Below are positions 21,207 to 36,600 of a stretch of DNA of 64,000 nt, one piece after another. The number at the start of each line of letters is the position of its first letter. The first letter of the stretch is position 1. The stretch comes from Notospermus geniculatus (lineage: Eukaryota > Nemertea > Pilidiophora > Heteronemertea > Lineidae), in assembly GCA_002633025.1 (NCBI GenBank), contig NMRB01000279.1, forward strand, positions 146,773-210,772, given 5' to 3'. Made by a program: the position numbers and the translations under genes. A model generated the notes under the pieces. It was not told the origin of the DNA. It saw only the letters and a program-made list of their open reading frames with translations, and searched no databases.

Positions 21207-24200
21207 AATATTTGAACAACAGTGAGCTCATCCATCTTAAATTACAGTTTATGCTTATAGTGTAACAATTTTAGGGTATATGGCCGGCCGTTCCAACAGG
21301 CACTGTTCATAAAGGAATTATAATAAATGCATCGTATATTTTGTCCCGTTTGCATATCAATCAACTCTAATCGACTCTATTATGTAGAAATATTGCTACA
21401 AGGTTCTTTGCCTTTTAGATCAAGTCCAATTAAATAAACAGAAAAATACTGACTTCATCTGGTAATAGGTTTACAATACAGGTTTCATTATGACCATAAC
21501 GTGAAATACAGGAATTACAGACAAACGGTAAATGAAAACTATACACTTCCACTGAACAAATGAGGAAAATCTATCAATCTGAACATAAATTAGAGGCTGA
21601 TAATACTACTTCCATTGGCTTGTCTCAACTCACTTCAGGGGTCATCTCAAAGATAAATGATGCTGAGACGGTCTCAATTAGGCCTACTTCATATTGGGTG
21701 TTGGAGGGCCAAAAAGAATTTCACTCCTTTCCCCTTGTTGTACGTCTGTCCTTTTTGGCAACTGCTTCAAAGCTCATAGACCCTTTCTGGGGTGGGGTGA
21801 ATGTGGGCGTGGGGGTAAGCCAAGGGGGTTAAGGATCTTTTCAAGCTTCATTCAATTTTGAGATGACCCCCTATACTCTCAGGCTAATGTACAAACATCA
21901 TGAAAAATACATTTCAATGTCGAAAAACAACTGCTTTAAACCAGATTTTAGGCCATCAAAAAACATCACATTAAAATAACATTCAACTGCGCACAAATAC
22001 AGTGCAAAGCCATCTCCAACTAGTAGAGCTCACACTTCATCACCGAGGCCACACTTCAAAATCTACACCAACATTTTCAGCCATTGTTTCCACAAACACG
22101 AAAAGCTCTGTCCATCTGCGTCCATCTCTTCAAAATCCCAAAACCTGGTGTGAAGCAGAAGATAATATTTGGTTGATCCGTTGGTGTGCGCACAGGACAC
22201 CTCTCACAGATTAAAATATGCTGTTCATCAACACAGCTCCTCACACGTCACTTTTCTCGGCCATCATCGTTGCTTGGGAACAGATACCCACAAACGTGAC
22301 TCAATCTTCTGTGTCCTCATCTCTTTCAAAGGAACTGCGTCCTGAAGCCTTCCAAAATCATGGGCCTACTGACAAATTTACAACCAACTGCCAAAATGAC
22401 AAACATTTCGAAAGGACTTTGTCCCTGAAATCTTCCCAAGCATTCAACCGAATGACAACAGGAAGAAAACGCTATTACCGTTATCAACATAACCCCCCGT
22501 TCTTCACATCTCTTGGCCACCGTCACTTTGGGAATTTGCATCCCATCAAAATCCCCATCTCTTCCCGACCCTTTCTATGAGAGACGTACTCTGCGCACGA
22601 TTGGGTGATAACATTTCCCATCGGTTGCACTACACATTTGTTATAATGCTCAAAGTCAAAGCTCGGCGTTAATGATATTCAGTTTAAAGTGATGAAAATA
22701 TTTACAATCAACGTCTTCATGGTCGTTGTCAAGATGCCCATGTCAAATGAAGTGAACAGTTCAACTTTGTTCGAAAACTATTCCTAAGTGATATCAGCAA
22801 TGCCTCCTTTCTTAAGCCAGACACGTGGAGGTTTTTTGAGAAATGAATGTTTATTCTCCACTACCAGATTGGTGTAGTAGAAATATCAATGCCTATCACC
22901 TCTGAGGTCCAGATTCAAACCTGATCTAACCCACTTTCCATTTCAAAGAGGGGCGCTCTCTTCAAGAATGCAGGTCTTCTACGGGCACTATGGTTTCCTC
23001 CTGCTCCACGATAGGCCTAATTTGCCCAATATTGTCAATAGAGCTAACAATAATGCTGTTTGGCACTCAGGTCACAATTTCATAAATTTGGGCAGTCCGT
23101 GCCTTGTTGGCAATGTCAGAGTTTAAAATTGCTAAAGATCTTTACTTTTGACGAAGCATTTTGTGAAGTTTTAAGAGCTGCTGAACACTTCACCTGACAT
23201 GGGCATTTCAATTCACCGATATTTCACTCATCAACTTGTGAAATATGCTAACTAGATGTTTTGTCAGTCAGTTTTGGTGCGGCATGAACAATACTAGTAG
23301 ATGAAAACGGCAGAAAGATAAAGGGGTGATTTTTTTATAATTTCTCTATCATAGGTTTTGATGAAAAGAAATACCAGTGAATTGACTTTGTCTTTTTTAG
23401 TAGGGAATATACTTCATGAGGCAAGGACACAAACTGCACCAACAGCACCTCGTCCTCATACGCCACATCGTAGAATTACCGAGGGTATGAGCAAATTCGT
23501 TGCCAACATCATCCAAGTCATAAAAGAATTAGCACAAAGGCCAAGATAGATGCCACCCTAAGTCATTTTGAGGATTCTCGTTCCTTTGTTCCATGCCTCG
23601 TGAAGTATATCCGTGATTCTGTTCATCTTCAATTGATTCTTGAGCAATTACCAACTGGAGCAAGGTAATAGGTTCCATATGAGAGGAGGGACTGTTACTG
23701 GTCTGTGAATGAGCTCTTTGGCTATAGGAGATCAGACATTGGCCTACTGTGGAAGATGGCCCTGTTCAAATACAGAGTAATCAAAGCTTTGTAACCTTCA
23801 TTAAAATTCAACTCTGTTATCATCGATGAATTACGATTGCACCTTTAATGGAGTTTGACACCTCTTGCATCACAAAGTTCGAATGCTTTTTTGACCATTT
23901 TCACTGCAAATTTCAACTGACCAGGAAGAGGACACCAAGTATTATCTCTTGAAATCTCTCCCGAATTTCGCAAAATTTCAATGCCAAACGGGGTCTTTCC
24001 AGGCATTTTCTAGTAGAGATCCCAGAAGTGAATCGCCCAGATGTTGGAACTTACGAAATTCGGAGAAGTCTTTACTTATACTATCATCTTGTGTGTCATT
24101 TTTTTGTGCTCTATGTTGGATACCTTGAAATCTCCAGTTGGTAAAAGCAAAATAGTCTTTGTCACCTTACACTTAATCCTCAAAACCTGTCCACGACAGC

Positions 24201-27200
24201 TGAGAGGTCAAATCAAGACGGCAAAGACTGGTCACCTACCCCTGTCGAAGATAGACATTGCCGATCTGGAACAGCGGTAGGTATTTCTCTTCTCGGCTAG
24301 ACACATCTCTGCGTGAAGCCTATTTTCATCGCAGGGGAGGCAGTAGGCTAACTGCTTACCTGCCTTTCCACCTGCTTTTGAGGCCATGTAAACATATTGG
24401 TCAGCATTTCTTTTTTGTAGGTACATGTATATATCACCTGAGGTTTAGATATGAAGACTCAGCTAGATCATGGCCTGAAGGTAGCAAATTTCCACCAACT
24501 GAGCGTAGACAAAATGGCTGTTCAAACGTTTTGGACTGAAGACATTTCCAAAATCATTCTGACAAAATGGTTCTTTTGTCAGGTTGTTAGTGCATTATAA
24601 ATGAGATGCTTGAATCAATTCTTTTCCTTCAAAATTTTGGATCTGTACAACAAATATATTCACAAACCTGCAGAGTACAGAGGAATGCTCATCATCCTAT
24701 GTTTACATGGCCAGAATATTTGCCATTTAATGGCATGGCATAGCCACTCAGTTTACTGGGGTCACCCAGCAAATCGACTCACTTTAAAATCACCCAGTTT
24801 CACAGAATTCTGATTTCTGCCTGTTTTTGAGTACACAACCATAGAATAACTGGTTCACTGGTGATTTTAACAGTATACATACCCCTTTGAGGAATAAGCA
24901 GTGGAAAAACTCATTAATTTCAATCAACTACAGATTACTTTAGTCATTTTTGATGTCATACATCTGGCCAAGAATCTATATACATGTAATCAATTCATAT
25001 CTTTATTTTTACTTAACAAAATTTTATGACTAAAATTTTTCAAATTTTTTTGTTATTTGGAAATTATCCAGACTGCACAAATTACCATAATTTCATGCCA
25101 AAATGAACTGAGTAAAAAATAAGTCCCCAGGGTAGGGTTATCATTTTTTTAAAGACTTCCATAGGCAAGACCTGCTTAGTCCTCAAAGGGAGCGACAATA
25201 ATTTTTTACCATATCCCTTCATGGATATATCATTTTTCTAGTTCATTTCTGGGGTCATTAAAGACGGCTGTTTCAAGAAAATTAATCATTTTTTACACAT
25301 TTGATTCCCTCAGATATTCAACCAAAAGATTATCTCTAAAATCTCATTGCAAAACATGAAAATCAAAACAAATTTTTAACTTTATTCCACAGTTCTCCGG
25401 TGAAGAACATCAAACTTGCAAAATCTTTTGATAAAACACAGAAACAACCCTTGCCCCTGCTTAATGTAGAGATGGGACACTCAACACAATGATATGTGAG
25501 AAAGTACCTCAGTACATTTCACTTTTAGGGGAAGGTTGGGGAAAATTCACAATATTATGAAGAGAATTTGCAGCAAAAAATTAAAATGATATGAAAATTA
25601 TCTACACAGTCATGGCGGTCTGCCTACGAAAAAAGCCACAATATTACGACCTAACACCAGCCTGCGATTGAAGCACAGGTTCCGAAAGATAAAACGATTA
25701 TTGTTAGGTTCAGCTACGCAGACCCCCGATGACGCTAAATTGTTTGAAGAGTTCCCACACCTAAAATGAGAAGTTCTGACTTACATACATGGTCAAATCG
25801 TTAGTAGTATTCATCGTATCTGTACACACAAGGCCAGACTTTGGTTATCATGTCAAGTTGAGGTGTTTTGACTTGTTGGTTCGAAATACTTGCTCGTCTG
25901 GTACGGGTCATCGTGAAATATGGGGTCACTGTTTTATCAAACGTTACACTCACAGACACGGATAATATCTTCCATGGGTCCACTTTTCAAGTTTTTTTCT
26001 CGCACACTATGGAGCATAAGCTGAGGAAAATTCCTGTCCATCTTCAACATTTGTGTTAAAATCATTGGCACTCCAACATAGCCAACTTCGATTCTATCCC
26101 TTTCCTTTTTTACGTTGATGCGGTATAAAACAGCAACCCCAACCTCGGTGTTACACGGTGTAAAATCAGGCTTCCTCTGTCAATGTTTAAGAAACTTATA
26201 ACAGCACATGTCAAGTTTGGAAGCATTCTATCATTATCATCACACAGAGAAAACATTCATTTCTACACCACATTTCTCCATTACGAAACACAATTGGGTG
26301 ACTTTTTTTGCAGATTTTTTCTATAAAATGGTAGCTGTAGCCTATCACATTCTAAAATAGTACAGTATATGATGATGATGGCGATTGAAGATGGTAACGG
26401 CATACTATGAACAGGTTCCTTCGTAAGTTTTCGGTGGACGATGATGGCCTGTTCCCAGGATGCACTAGAGATAATACGCGGCATAAATTATGGAAAGAAT
26501 CTGTGTACGATACGATTTGGAATTACGGGTACACTATATGACTAACTACCACTAGATGAGTCAATGCCAGATTTAGCACTTGTATACTAATGAATGCATC
26601 ACATTATTTTCAAGACTGCAACACCACGATAAGACCGGGAGTTATTTACTTGTATAGTAGTATGCAAACTGGTACTTGTATGGTATACAAAATGGTTATA
26701 CACTGATATCACAGATGGTAAAATGGCTAAGACACAGAAGGTAATCTCTATCTAGACAAATATCTACTCACAGGAAGGCAGGCCTGATGTAAGAAATTTT
26801 TCAGTGTTCAAGTCACGAGGGTTTTTCCTTATGGTGTTAAGCTTCAAATATTCAAAACAGAAAGGTGATTTTTTTATAAATATTCGATCCAGAGTCGTGA
26901 GCTTGGCTCTTCAGGTAATATTGGGCAATTTGTATGTAATGTAGGCCTACAAGGAAATGGAGCCCCGGAGGAAACCTACGGTGCCGGAGAGTCACCCTCT
27001 CTATCCCAGGAATACCGGTTACGAACGGGAATCGAAGCCGGGACCTCAGATGTGACATGTACCACTCTGACAGCCCAAAAGGCATTCTAAATTCATGAAC
27101 ATGGACTTCGTACAGAATTTAAGACACTGGACAGACCAAAAAGCCATTGTGATGTTGTGATGGGAAGGAATGGTGACATGAATCAAATGATATTTGCCTG

Positions 27201-27243
27201 TTTGTCTTGCATGGATACACATCTAATTCACCGACGGTCTGAT
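21207..27243. other. Gene-poor region downstream of FXR
   Basis: Several open frames of 60-120 codons occur (for example plus 22218-22580, 23358-23549, 24041-24280), but none matches a family I know and none has convincing flanking splice sites. A plus-strand stretch near 23545-23670 reads as an open 41-codon segment (KIDATLSHFEDSRSFVPCLV...) ending before TAATAG and could be an exon remnant. The part adjoining 27.2 kb is probably the distal FXR 3' region. Confidence 0.4.
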
Positions 27244-27249
27244 TTTATT
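27244..27249 (-). promoter_or_regulatory. Candidate polyadenylation signal AATAAA for FXR
   Basis: The first AATAAA I see on the minus strand downstream of the FXR stop, about 380 bp after it. The true 3' end may lie further on. Confidence 0.3.
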
Positions 27250-27628
27250 ACAAAAAGACAATTATGGTAAAAAGATTCTGGCTTTTCAAATGAAGGATGC
27301 ATAGGAGAACATAGCCAGAGGACACCGTGTTTACTAAGTTTGCATCAGGGTACGCACTGCTTCCAAAACATAACCCACGACCTTGGAATCACTCACTAGT
27401 CAGGTATTGAGTACTTCCCGAGTAAGGGTACGAGTTTACACTTGACATGTGCTGTTTAAATTTCATTGATCCAGCCAGCCGTTTTACATTTGGTAATAAA
27501 TAAGTACAGTAAATGCTCGGAGATGTTCACTGCAGCTCAACAAGCTCACAGCGATCTCGTGAAGCTTTACAAAAAGGACTCGGTACACGGCATCATCACA
27601 CAACCCAGCGAATGCTTAACCTCGGATG

Positions 27629-30600
27629 TTATTGTTCGCCGTTGACCATTTTTTCTCGGGGATTATTTGTAATTTTTTCGTTGCGACCACCACGCCTCGG
27701 TTCCCGTTGTTCTTTCGGGCCGTCTTTCCTCGTGTCCATTTCTTTATTCCTCGGTTTATCAGCAGTCGGAGACTGTGAAGACCTGCCTTCCCGTTTGACA
27801 TCCGTCCTGGTATTGGGTCCAGAATCGTTCCTGTTACCATGGTTACCAGGGCCTTTTGAACTGTCACTACCTGCGCCTTGGTGATCGGTCCCGTTGCTCC
27901 GACCACCGCGCAGACCACTGCCTCCACCACCTCGATAATTTGATACACTATTATCAGTTTCTGTTCCCGAGGTGGGGCCACCGTTGCCACGACGACTACG
28001 ATTTTTATTTCGTCTCCGCCGCCTACGACGACCGCCTTGGTTTCCATCTATGGATGACACACTTTCTGAAAATAGACAGTTTACTGCACACTCCACGTCA
28101 TAAATAGAATTCTCAACTCATTAAAGCTGGGCAAAAGATCTTTTTGCTTTCTATGTATTTTCATCGGGCCATTTATGTAAGAGATGCAGTCAAGCCATGT
28201 GAAAGCGCTAGGCCTACATGTATTTCGCTTTCACTAGCCTAGCCAAAGAAATCACTTCGCCCATGTCACGTCACTGCTCGTTCTGTAAACAGGGCCTAAG
28301 GATTAAGAACATGGAGTCGCAACATACCCTGATCCTGACTTGTTACGCTCGAGACCTCCTGACCAGCACTGTCTAATACTGTATCATCATCGTCCGTAAC
28401 ACGCCGTCTGCCACCACCACCGTAACCTTCATTACCGTGGTATGGTGGTTGACCTCCCACTAAAATTGGAAGAAAATACATTTTTATCATATTCCTTTCC
28501 CATCTCTATGTATCTTTGTTTTCCAGATAAGCTACACATTCGCGTCACCCGGAAGACAAAGAAACTGGTCGTTTTTCATTTTTTACATTATGCTAAAAAG
28601 CCATCACGAAAATGCCCAATGAGCATCCGCAAGTTGACAAGGGTTAATCTGATCATGCACATTTTCATCAAATAGAACAAATTCATTCAACGTTGGACAA
28701 AATAAGACAAGCTTTTGAAATGTTTGAACAGATGATTTTCCAATCCCCTAAAAATATGCTTTGAACATGTTTAACCGGGGGAAACAATGGGAAAGGGGAT
28801 ATCATGGTGTCAAAATGAATGCAGTTAGTTAATCAAGGGGTGGGTCAAGGGCATGGGAAAAGTGGAGGTACCCGGCACTTGAACATGGTGAAAATTCACG
28901 GGCAATTTTAACAAATTCTTCCAGAAGTTTAAAAATTTCATGATCGAGGTCAAAGATTTACATGTATGACATCTGGGGCAGCCCTCTGACCCCACACCTG
29001 ATGATTGAGCTCTACAGTGTATGTATGGCACAAATAGTAAAATTGTAAACGTACTGGTTACTGATATCGTGTCATTGTTGACATCGACGTGGCGACGATC
29101 CTGACCTGACCTTCGATCTCTGTCCGACCTTGAATCATAGCCACGACCACCTGATAAAGAAGATGCATGCATGAGAATAACGCCAGCCGGTGAACATGTA
29201 TGACCATGTTATTGATAGAGGGGTACACTGATTCAGGAAACAGGACAGACATATCCACGCGAAAGATTGGAATTAGTGTCAGCTTTGGCCAAATTTGCTG
29301 CGTGAATTCTAGTGCAATTCTCATCGTGATTTTTTAGCAGTCCAGTCTTATTAACATGGGTACCCTTTGGACGCTGGAATGACTGACTGTGCTTAGGATG
29401 AGCTTTCACATGCATCATGACATTGGTTTTATAATTTAGAAGCCATTTTCAGTTCAGCCCTTGAAGGTTGTTAACAAAGAGACCAATCAAGAAAATCACA
29501 GTCGAAAGAGCATCTTAATGGAAAATTTCAGTGATCTAGAATGGATTGTAACGATGTTTGGTCCAGCAGTAGATAGATAGAAGAGGTAAGGATAAGCACA
29601 ACCACTAATACTCATAATATGTTGATCAAGCAAATATGTTAATGAGGGGGATGCAAGCAGGGGATAGAGAATTAAAGAGGATTGTAACGGTGCAGGATAC
29701 AAACCTTCCCACAGAAGACAATCGAACATTCTTCCTCCATGCGAGTATTTATATTTATACGAAGCCAGTAACAAAATCCCCTCGCAGATGATGGTGAACT
29801 TTTCACAGCGTATGGCAAGCACAGTGCGTCATGGCCAATACCAACGACCCAGTGCATATGCTGAGCACATCTCGTCAGAAACCTTGCTCTAGTTATGCAT
29901 CCAGCAGTACCCCTGTAAACTACTTTCACACAAATGATACGCCTAAGTTTATTTGTTATTCCCAAGGATAGATGACAGCACTCGGTCTACACAGGCGGTG
30001 CTCGGAAATGGCAGTTGGTAGACGCGACGAAATGGTTAGCTTTTTCACTCACCAGGGTCTCTTGGAGGCAGGCGACCATATCGATACTTGCCACGGCCGC
30101 GGCCGCGATGGCTCAGCATACTGTCCGTGTAATATCCTGAACGTCCGTCTTCCTCAGGTACTGGTTCCTCTGCCGCCCAGTCATGGATTGGGTTATAATT
30201 TGACAGATCGTCTCCTTTGGAGGAGGGGGAAAGAACAACGGAACTATTTTTAGCAAGTATGCAAATTAATATTGGATGTGATTCTCATATCGCATATACG
30301 ATATCAAGTCAAAGATTTTGGCGTAGCTATGGCACTTTATAAGAATATTGAGTGCAAATCTTTTGTTAGACGGCGAATGAATGACTGGTCGGCCACAAAT
30401 GGACAAATAGTTCAATTCCTGTGAGATGAATGAATATGTCTACAGTTTCATCTGGATATCATAACACAACATGAAAATCACAATTCCGTAAGCATATTAT
30501 TCTAAACAAGGAACAGAAGCATCACATATAGAATTCATCTTTTCAACGGTCCCCTGCCATCTTGGTTTCTAGGGCAAATTGCCAATGAACACACATCTGG

Positions 30601-33600
30601 AAGTCTAACCAGAACATGCATGTGATTGGTCACGAAATACAATTTGCCTACGAGATGTAAGTGCACAAGCGCTTTTGTTTCCAAGAAATCTGGCAGGAAC
30701 CAAGATGGTGAGTTGGTGTCGAAACGATGAATTGAGACAGCATTAGCTCATCTGTTTGCAGCTAGAAAATATCTCTGTTTCCATTCACTAAAATCTTCCA
30801 TCATGTTTGTGCAGGTACAGTTAAGACAAGAGTGCAGTTGATTTAAGACGATAGTAATTAAGCAAAGACACTGACTTCGAAGTCATGGCTGGTGAAAGAC
30901 ACAGAACTAGACTACGTTCATAAGGTAAAGTTAAGCAAAATCAAAACCCACCAAGAAATGTACAAGAGTGCATCAAGCAGTCTCCAAGAAAATGTTTTCA
31001 TCCTTGACAATTTTGGAAGAATTTCTGGTGTACATTTCTGCGGTGGTTGCTCAGCTTTGTACATTTTACAAATATTGAACATTTATAGTACGTTTGAATA
31101 AGAAGCTCTAAAGATAGAAGAAATGTGTGGAAAGAAGAAATGATCGTGAAGATCAGCACAATTGTACAATACAGAATCATCGACCAACCTGATTGCGTCA
31201 TTCTGTCGTGTCGTTCGTTAGCCCACCGACGCCCACCACGTCCACCTCGACCTCCTCTCCCACGACCACCTCGACTGCCTCGATCGTCAAAGTACGGGTC
31301 GTTGCTTCCACCCCTGAAAAACAACCTGCAAACATCAACGAGAGAAGCTGTAGAACATTTGAAAACAGAGATAAAACATTTGATCACACACAGTTCTGGT
31401 ATATTAGAGAACATTTGAACACATGCAGTTCTGGTATATTAGGGAACATTTGAGCACACACAGTTCTGTATATTAGGAAACATTTGAGCACACACAGTTC
31501 TGTATATTAGGAAACATTTGAGCACACTCAGTTCTGCGGCCTGTTTCATAAAGTGTCTTTAACCAAATGGAAAATGCATTGAGTTAATGGTACCATCAGC
31601 TTCTTTATGAAACAGACCCCTAGTCTATTAGAAAACATTTGAGCATGCACATTTCTTGTCTAGAAATGGAGAACACATTTGAACACACATAGTTCTGGTC
31701 TATTAGAAAACAGAGAACAAACTTGTGCACACATAGTTATGGTCTATTAGAACACAGAGAACACACCTGTGCACACAGTTCTGGTTTATTAGAAAACAGA
31801 GAACACACTTGAGCAAGAACAGACCTGGACCCATGTTCCCGAAGCCGTCGTTAGGTTAACGATGTCGTTACGCTATGCATTTTCCCAGTTTTAACGACAT
31901 CATTAACCTAACGATGGCTTCGGGAACATGGCTCCTGGTCTGTTATGAAACAGCGAGAAAACATTTGAGCACAATAATGATTTCACCCAGGGCAAAACAG
32001 AGAAAAGTTTTACACACCTTCTTTCCCTAGGGGGAGGGAAGTATGGCCCAGGAGCAGGGGGAGCACCAATATTTTTAAGCTGTAAATCAATTTCCATTTT
32101 CTCTTGACGAAGTTGTTCTACCTCGCGTAAGTGACAAAGATGATAATCAAGCAAGATCTGTGCATTACTGATATTTTCCATCGTTCCTACGAAGATAAAT
32201 GGGACCTGGTTCTGGAATGAGAGAATGAGAAAATGAAAATAAGGAGTTGTCGGACAAGAAAATATGATTTATATAAATGCAGAGGAGCCTTAATAGCCAA
32301 CTGGATATTGTGTGGGCATAACAGCAGTGACGGGTTCAAATCTCAGCCGGGCCACATGGATTAATCATCTGTGGCTCTTTATCATTGATGCATGGGCAGT
32401 AGAAATGACATCTTGTGCCTTGTATCTATGAAAAGGCCAGTATAGTGTTTTTCATATCATTCTGGCCAAAGGTACTTAGTTGAACTCAGGAATGTGACCA
32501 GATCACATTTTCCAAAAGATAGTGGTGTTGCACAACATTAGATTGTCCGTAGGGTTGGCGTAATCAATAGCTCTTTCAAGGTGTCAGCTAAAGCCAGTCA
32601 GCCATGACACTGGCTGCCAAGGGTTGTGCAACATTCTTAATTGTGATAACACCATTAAAGTTTAGTGACAAGAGGTCAGCCAAGAACCTTTGGCCAGATC
32701 TATCTGAAAAACACTATAAAAGACCTCATCCCTGTGATGAACAAGAGCATTTTCTGATGGACTCCAACCCAAGACCTCTGGCCGGAGATATTCTGTAATT
32801 AACACTTACAGGAGTAGGATAATTTGGATCAGCCTCATTCTGTCGTTCGTTGTCGCCCTCGATTTTCACTCGCACCACGCCAGATTTGTCCACTATGTCT
32901 TGAATGTTTCTACCATTTTTTCCAATGACTTTCGCTGAAATAAACAGAAAATGCCACGAGTCACAACACAGGCTCAGCAAATGATAAGTTTTTATCAGGT
33001 CTCAGGAAAGGGGAATAGGGAACCCCTGTCAAAACGGTTCAAGGTAGAACTGTGGTCTAGAGCATGAAGTGTCAAAAGACGCTTCAATGAAGTCTGAAGC
33101 CAGCTTTCGGTAGATGTGAGCTATCTTGGTGGTTGTTTCATTATCCCTTGCAACCGAAGTCACATTTCTACTTACGTATAAGATTTCTAGGTACATCAAA
33201 GGTTTGTTCAGAATATTCTAACAGGTTCCTCGCAGCTCTAACCGCCTCTTCCGTTTCACCGACAACTTTAAACGTGCAAGTGTTTTCATCCAGATCAATA
33301 CTTGAGATTCCGTCCATTTTTCGTGCCTGTTGGATGTTAGAGCCGTGAGTTCCAATGGCCAGGCCCATCAGGTCTTCACGTACCGAGAACTCCTCAATGA
33401 ACTGGGTCTTGGCGTGAAGTTTTGTTGACTGTAAAGAAAAGCAGAGGTGCCAGTGATTCATAGCAAAAATAACACTTTGTCCTCCAAGTTGGCTTCAAAC
33501 AGTGAACTTGCATTTTACAAAACATGTCAATGCACTGTAGGTTATGCAAAATTTCTCACCTCTAACTTTTTAACTGCTTCTTCTGTTCGTTGTTTTAAAA

Positions 33601-36600
33601 GCATCTTTTGCTTCAGATTTCTGAAGTGCATATCTCCAAGCAGGGAAGCACGCTTTATGACTGATTCTTGGGTTGACTGGAAAAAATCAATTACATGTAC
33701 GTCAAGCAGGAATTAGAAGAATGTTCTTAAAATTTTTGCAGACTCTACCCAAGTCTCTAAGAAAACATCAATAGAAAATATGTCCGCCAAAACCTGGGGC
33801 AGATGAGTTGAACTTGAAGGAGAGGCTGATAACTAAACTAAGGGGACTCACCAACACAGTAAGAGTACAGGCATCGTCGTCATACACCACAACGGACGCC
33901 CCGCAGTGTTTCTTAAAATCCTTGTGACTTCCCTCCTCCCTGCAGATGTCGCGCATATCTTGTGGGACATCGATTGTACACTTGTAGAAACTATTGCTAT
34001 CGATCGTAGGACTGAAAAGATGAGAAAATAAGGTCCTACTGTGTAACACTGCGATAAATTTCCGATAATATGACTGGAAGGTCTTCTTCAGCAGAGGCCT
34101 CTCAAAGAAACCAATTTAGTCCAAAATCGTTTGTATCTGTTCATTTTGACCTTTGCAATCAGGACACATTTGAATTAAGGACAACATTGGTCAGCACCAA
34201 AAAAATAGAGATTATCTACTTTTAGATAACACACCTTTTGTTCTCATGTCGTACAGCCTCAACTGGGACAATGTCCTTGCCGTTCGGATCGCTCTGGAAG
34301 GATATAACCAGAAGCTCGCCCTTGACCAGCTGTACCGTCCCAGGCCACCATCCAGTGGGTTCCCTCTCATCCCTGGCTTCCTTACTGAAAGGCTTCAACA
34401 CCTCGACGTCGTCACCCTCCTTGAAAGTTTTTTGAGCAGGTTCTTGCGGTGGCAGGCGGACATCTTTAAATGGAACTCGCTTTTCAGGTTGCCAACTAAA
34501 AAACCAAACATTTTGGAGAGAATTTAGTGGCTGGCCTAGTAGACGAGCAAGTTTAGACGTTGTGCCGTCTTGGGGCAATCCCCTGTGGAAAGAGGGAAAT
34601 AAAAAGAGTTTCATCGACACATAACCCCCACCTCTCTGGCTGCCAATGTAGCCACGTTATCCAGGTACACTACACCAGCATCATACCAGCTATTCTTGTC
34701 ATTGTTTTCTCAAAATACACTGTAGATGTATTATACTACAACATGTTCAGTGCAAGCATCAGGTGTTCTGTAACATTTTCAAGTTATCGAATCGATACAA
34801 TGGTCCACGATTTATGATGTTAGCATTGTACAGAATGTACACTTTGTTTCTTGACAGTCATACCTCTCATCAGGAAAAGCTACAATTCTTCTATACCATG
34901 TACCATACAGCCTCATTTCAATGCCCTGTTTCAAACTACTAGTAAATCTCAGTATTTTCACATCCAAAAATTCCATGGACTCGCAGCAGGTTGATGGATC
35001 ATAAGCTTATTTTCAAATTCACAACTTTTTCTACGGAACGAGACCTCAAATATTTCATTACCTACTTGAAAATCAGTCATTATCTCTAAATTATGACTCT
35101 ATCCCTGAATACTGACTGATTCATGAAGTGATGATGCCTACTACATAATATTCTTGTAAGCCTACTCCACATAACTGTCTCAACACACCTACGTGTAACA
35201 GTTAGTAATAAAGCCTACACAACTACCACACCACATAGGCTACATGTAAGCCTCACCTTGAGGATAATTACTAGCCACATACTGGTGTTACATTCACATT
35301 TTTCAACATCCACATTCACAAAATCATTCTTCATAAATATAGGAAGCTTGGTGTCATTAGTCATGTTGGTGGGTGTCTTTTAGTGGTACCTGTTTTATGA
35401 GTATACATGTATATTACCTGAGATTCTGAACGATTAGCCCAGACACCATTTTTTGTGGGCTACATAGCAGTGGTTTTAGAATGATTCTGCAAAATTGGCC
35501 GGAATGAACCATCGAACAGAGAAACCATTCATCAGGGCAAAGCAAGCCGGGGGTAAATAAGATACATGTATTCATATCATTTAATATGGGAGACAGGTTG
35601 ACTAATGAGTATGGTCTATGGGTATCAAAACCTTTTTTAGACTTGCTCGTTTTACAGAATTTGTTGAGGGGAACTGAAACAATAAGTATTGAGTGATGGC
35701 AACAGACGCAACCCATCCTTCACAGTGCCAGTTGCGAACCTTGGAATAAAAGTAAGTCGGTATTCTGTATACCAACAAGTAAGAAATTCCACAGCCAGCA
35801 CAGCGTGAACGTGCTTCAAGAACCCCGCTACCGGTAAATGAAAGCACAGTAAGGTAACACCTATTGCCTTGGGCCTAGTTGAGGTACACCTACACCGCTA
35901 CTTGCGTGAACTTCATACAAACACTGAGAACTTGGCAGAATCTCAACTGAATGCGCAGGTTGCACAGGCCTACCAATGCCTACTACTGGTACAGAACAAT
36001 TCTCAATCTCATCTTCATACTTGTTGGAGATGAAGGTTACCGCAGGCTTGTATTGACATACTACTGTACATCTAACACCCGATTGCCTGATGGATGCTTT
36101 CACTTTTCCGCCTTGATGGTCCAACATGTCCAATATTTCTTAGTGGATTATGGGTGAAATGAATCCTAATTTAACGACACTACACTATACACATCATGCC
36201 ATCTATTGTTTGATGAGATTTTATTCTGATCAATAACTTAGCCTCGTAGAGTTATCGGGATATTATCCATCAATCAATTGCTTCCTTCCCCAGGTACAGC
36301 CCATCGTATGAGCCGCTCAGCTGTTTTATTGATTACAATACAAGCAAAATACCTGACTTGAGCAGTAAGTTAAGAAACAGAAGGCATGCAGTGGCCAAGA
36401 CCGTGGCACAGGAAGGCTATTTGTAGCCTACCTAAAAAGTGCAGCTCAATGACTGGGGAACAAGATACCTGGCCGTGGGCGAGCCACGCAAAGTTGCTCA
36501 TGACTAGTTATATCAGTAGTACATGTATGTACTGTATGTGCCAATCGAATTTGAACTCACACTATCCACACATGTGATTGCTTGTACAGCTAAAAATGCC

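Larger units (their letters stand above)
31340..31990. repeat. ~45 bp minisatellite in an FXR intron, interrupted by two MITEs
   Basis: Units such as AACATTTGAGCACACACAG followed by TTCTGGTATATTAGG recur about ten times with variation. Two inverted-repeat elements (31538-31620 and 31831-31931) interrupt the array. It lies in the intron between coding exons 8 and 9. Confidence 0.8.

Noticed and set aside
27513-27884. Plus-strand 123-aa frame with hydrophobic repeats
   Set aside because: Antisense to the last FXR exon, whose minus-strand frame continues the FXR protein.
31193-31453. Plus-strand Ser/Thr/Pro-rich frame
   Set aside because: Antisense to the RG-rich FXR exon at 31189-31313 and then running into the intronic minisatellite.
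32300-32350. tRNA-derived SINE suggested by GGGTTCAAATCTC
   Set aside because: A B-box-like word is present, but no convincing A-box spacing, body or tail could be supported.
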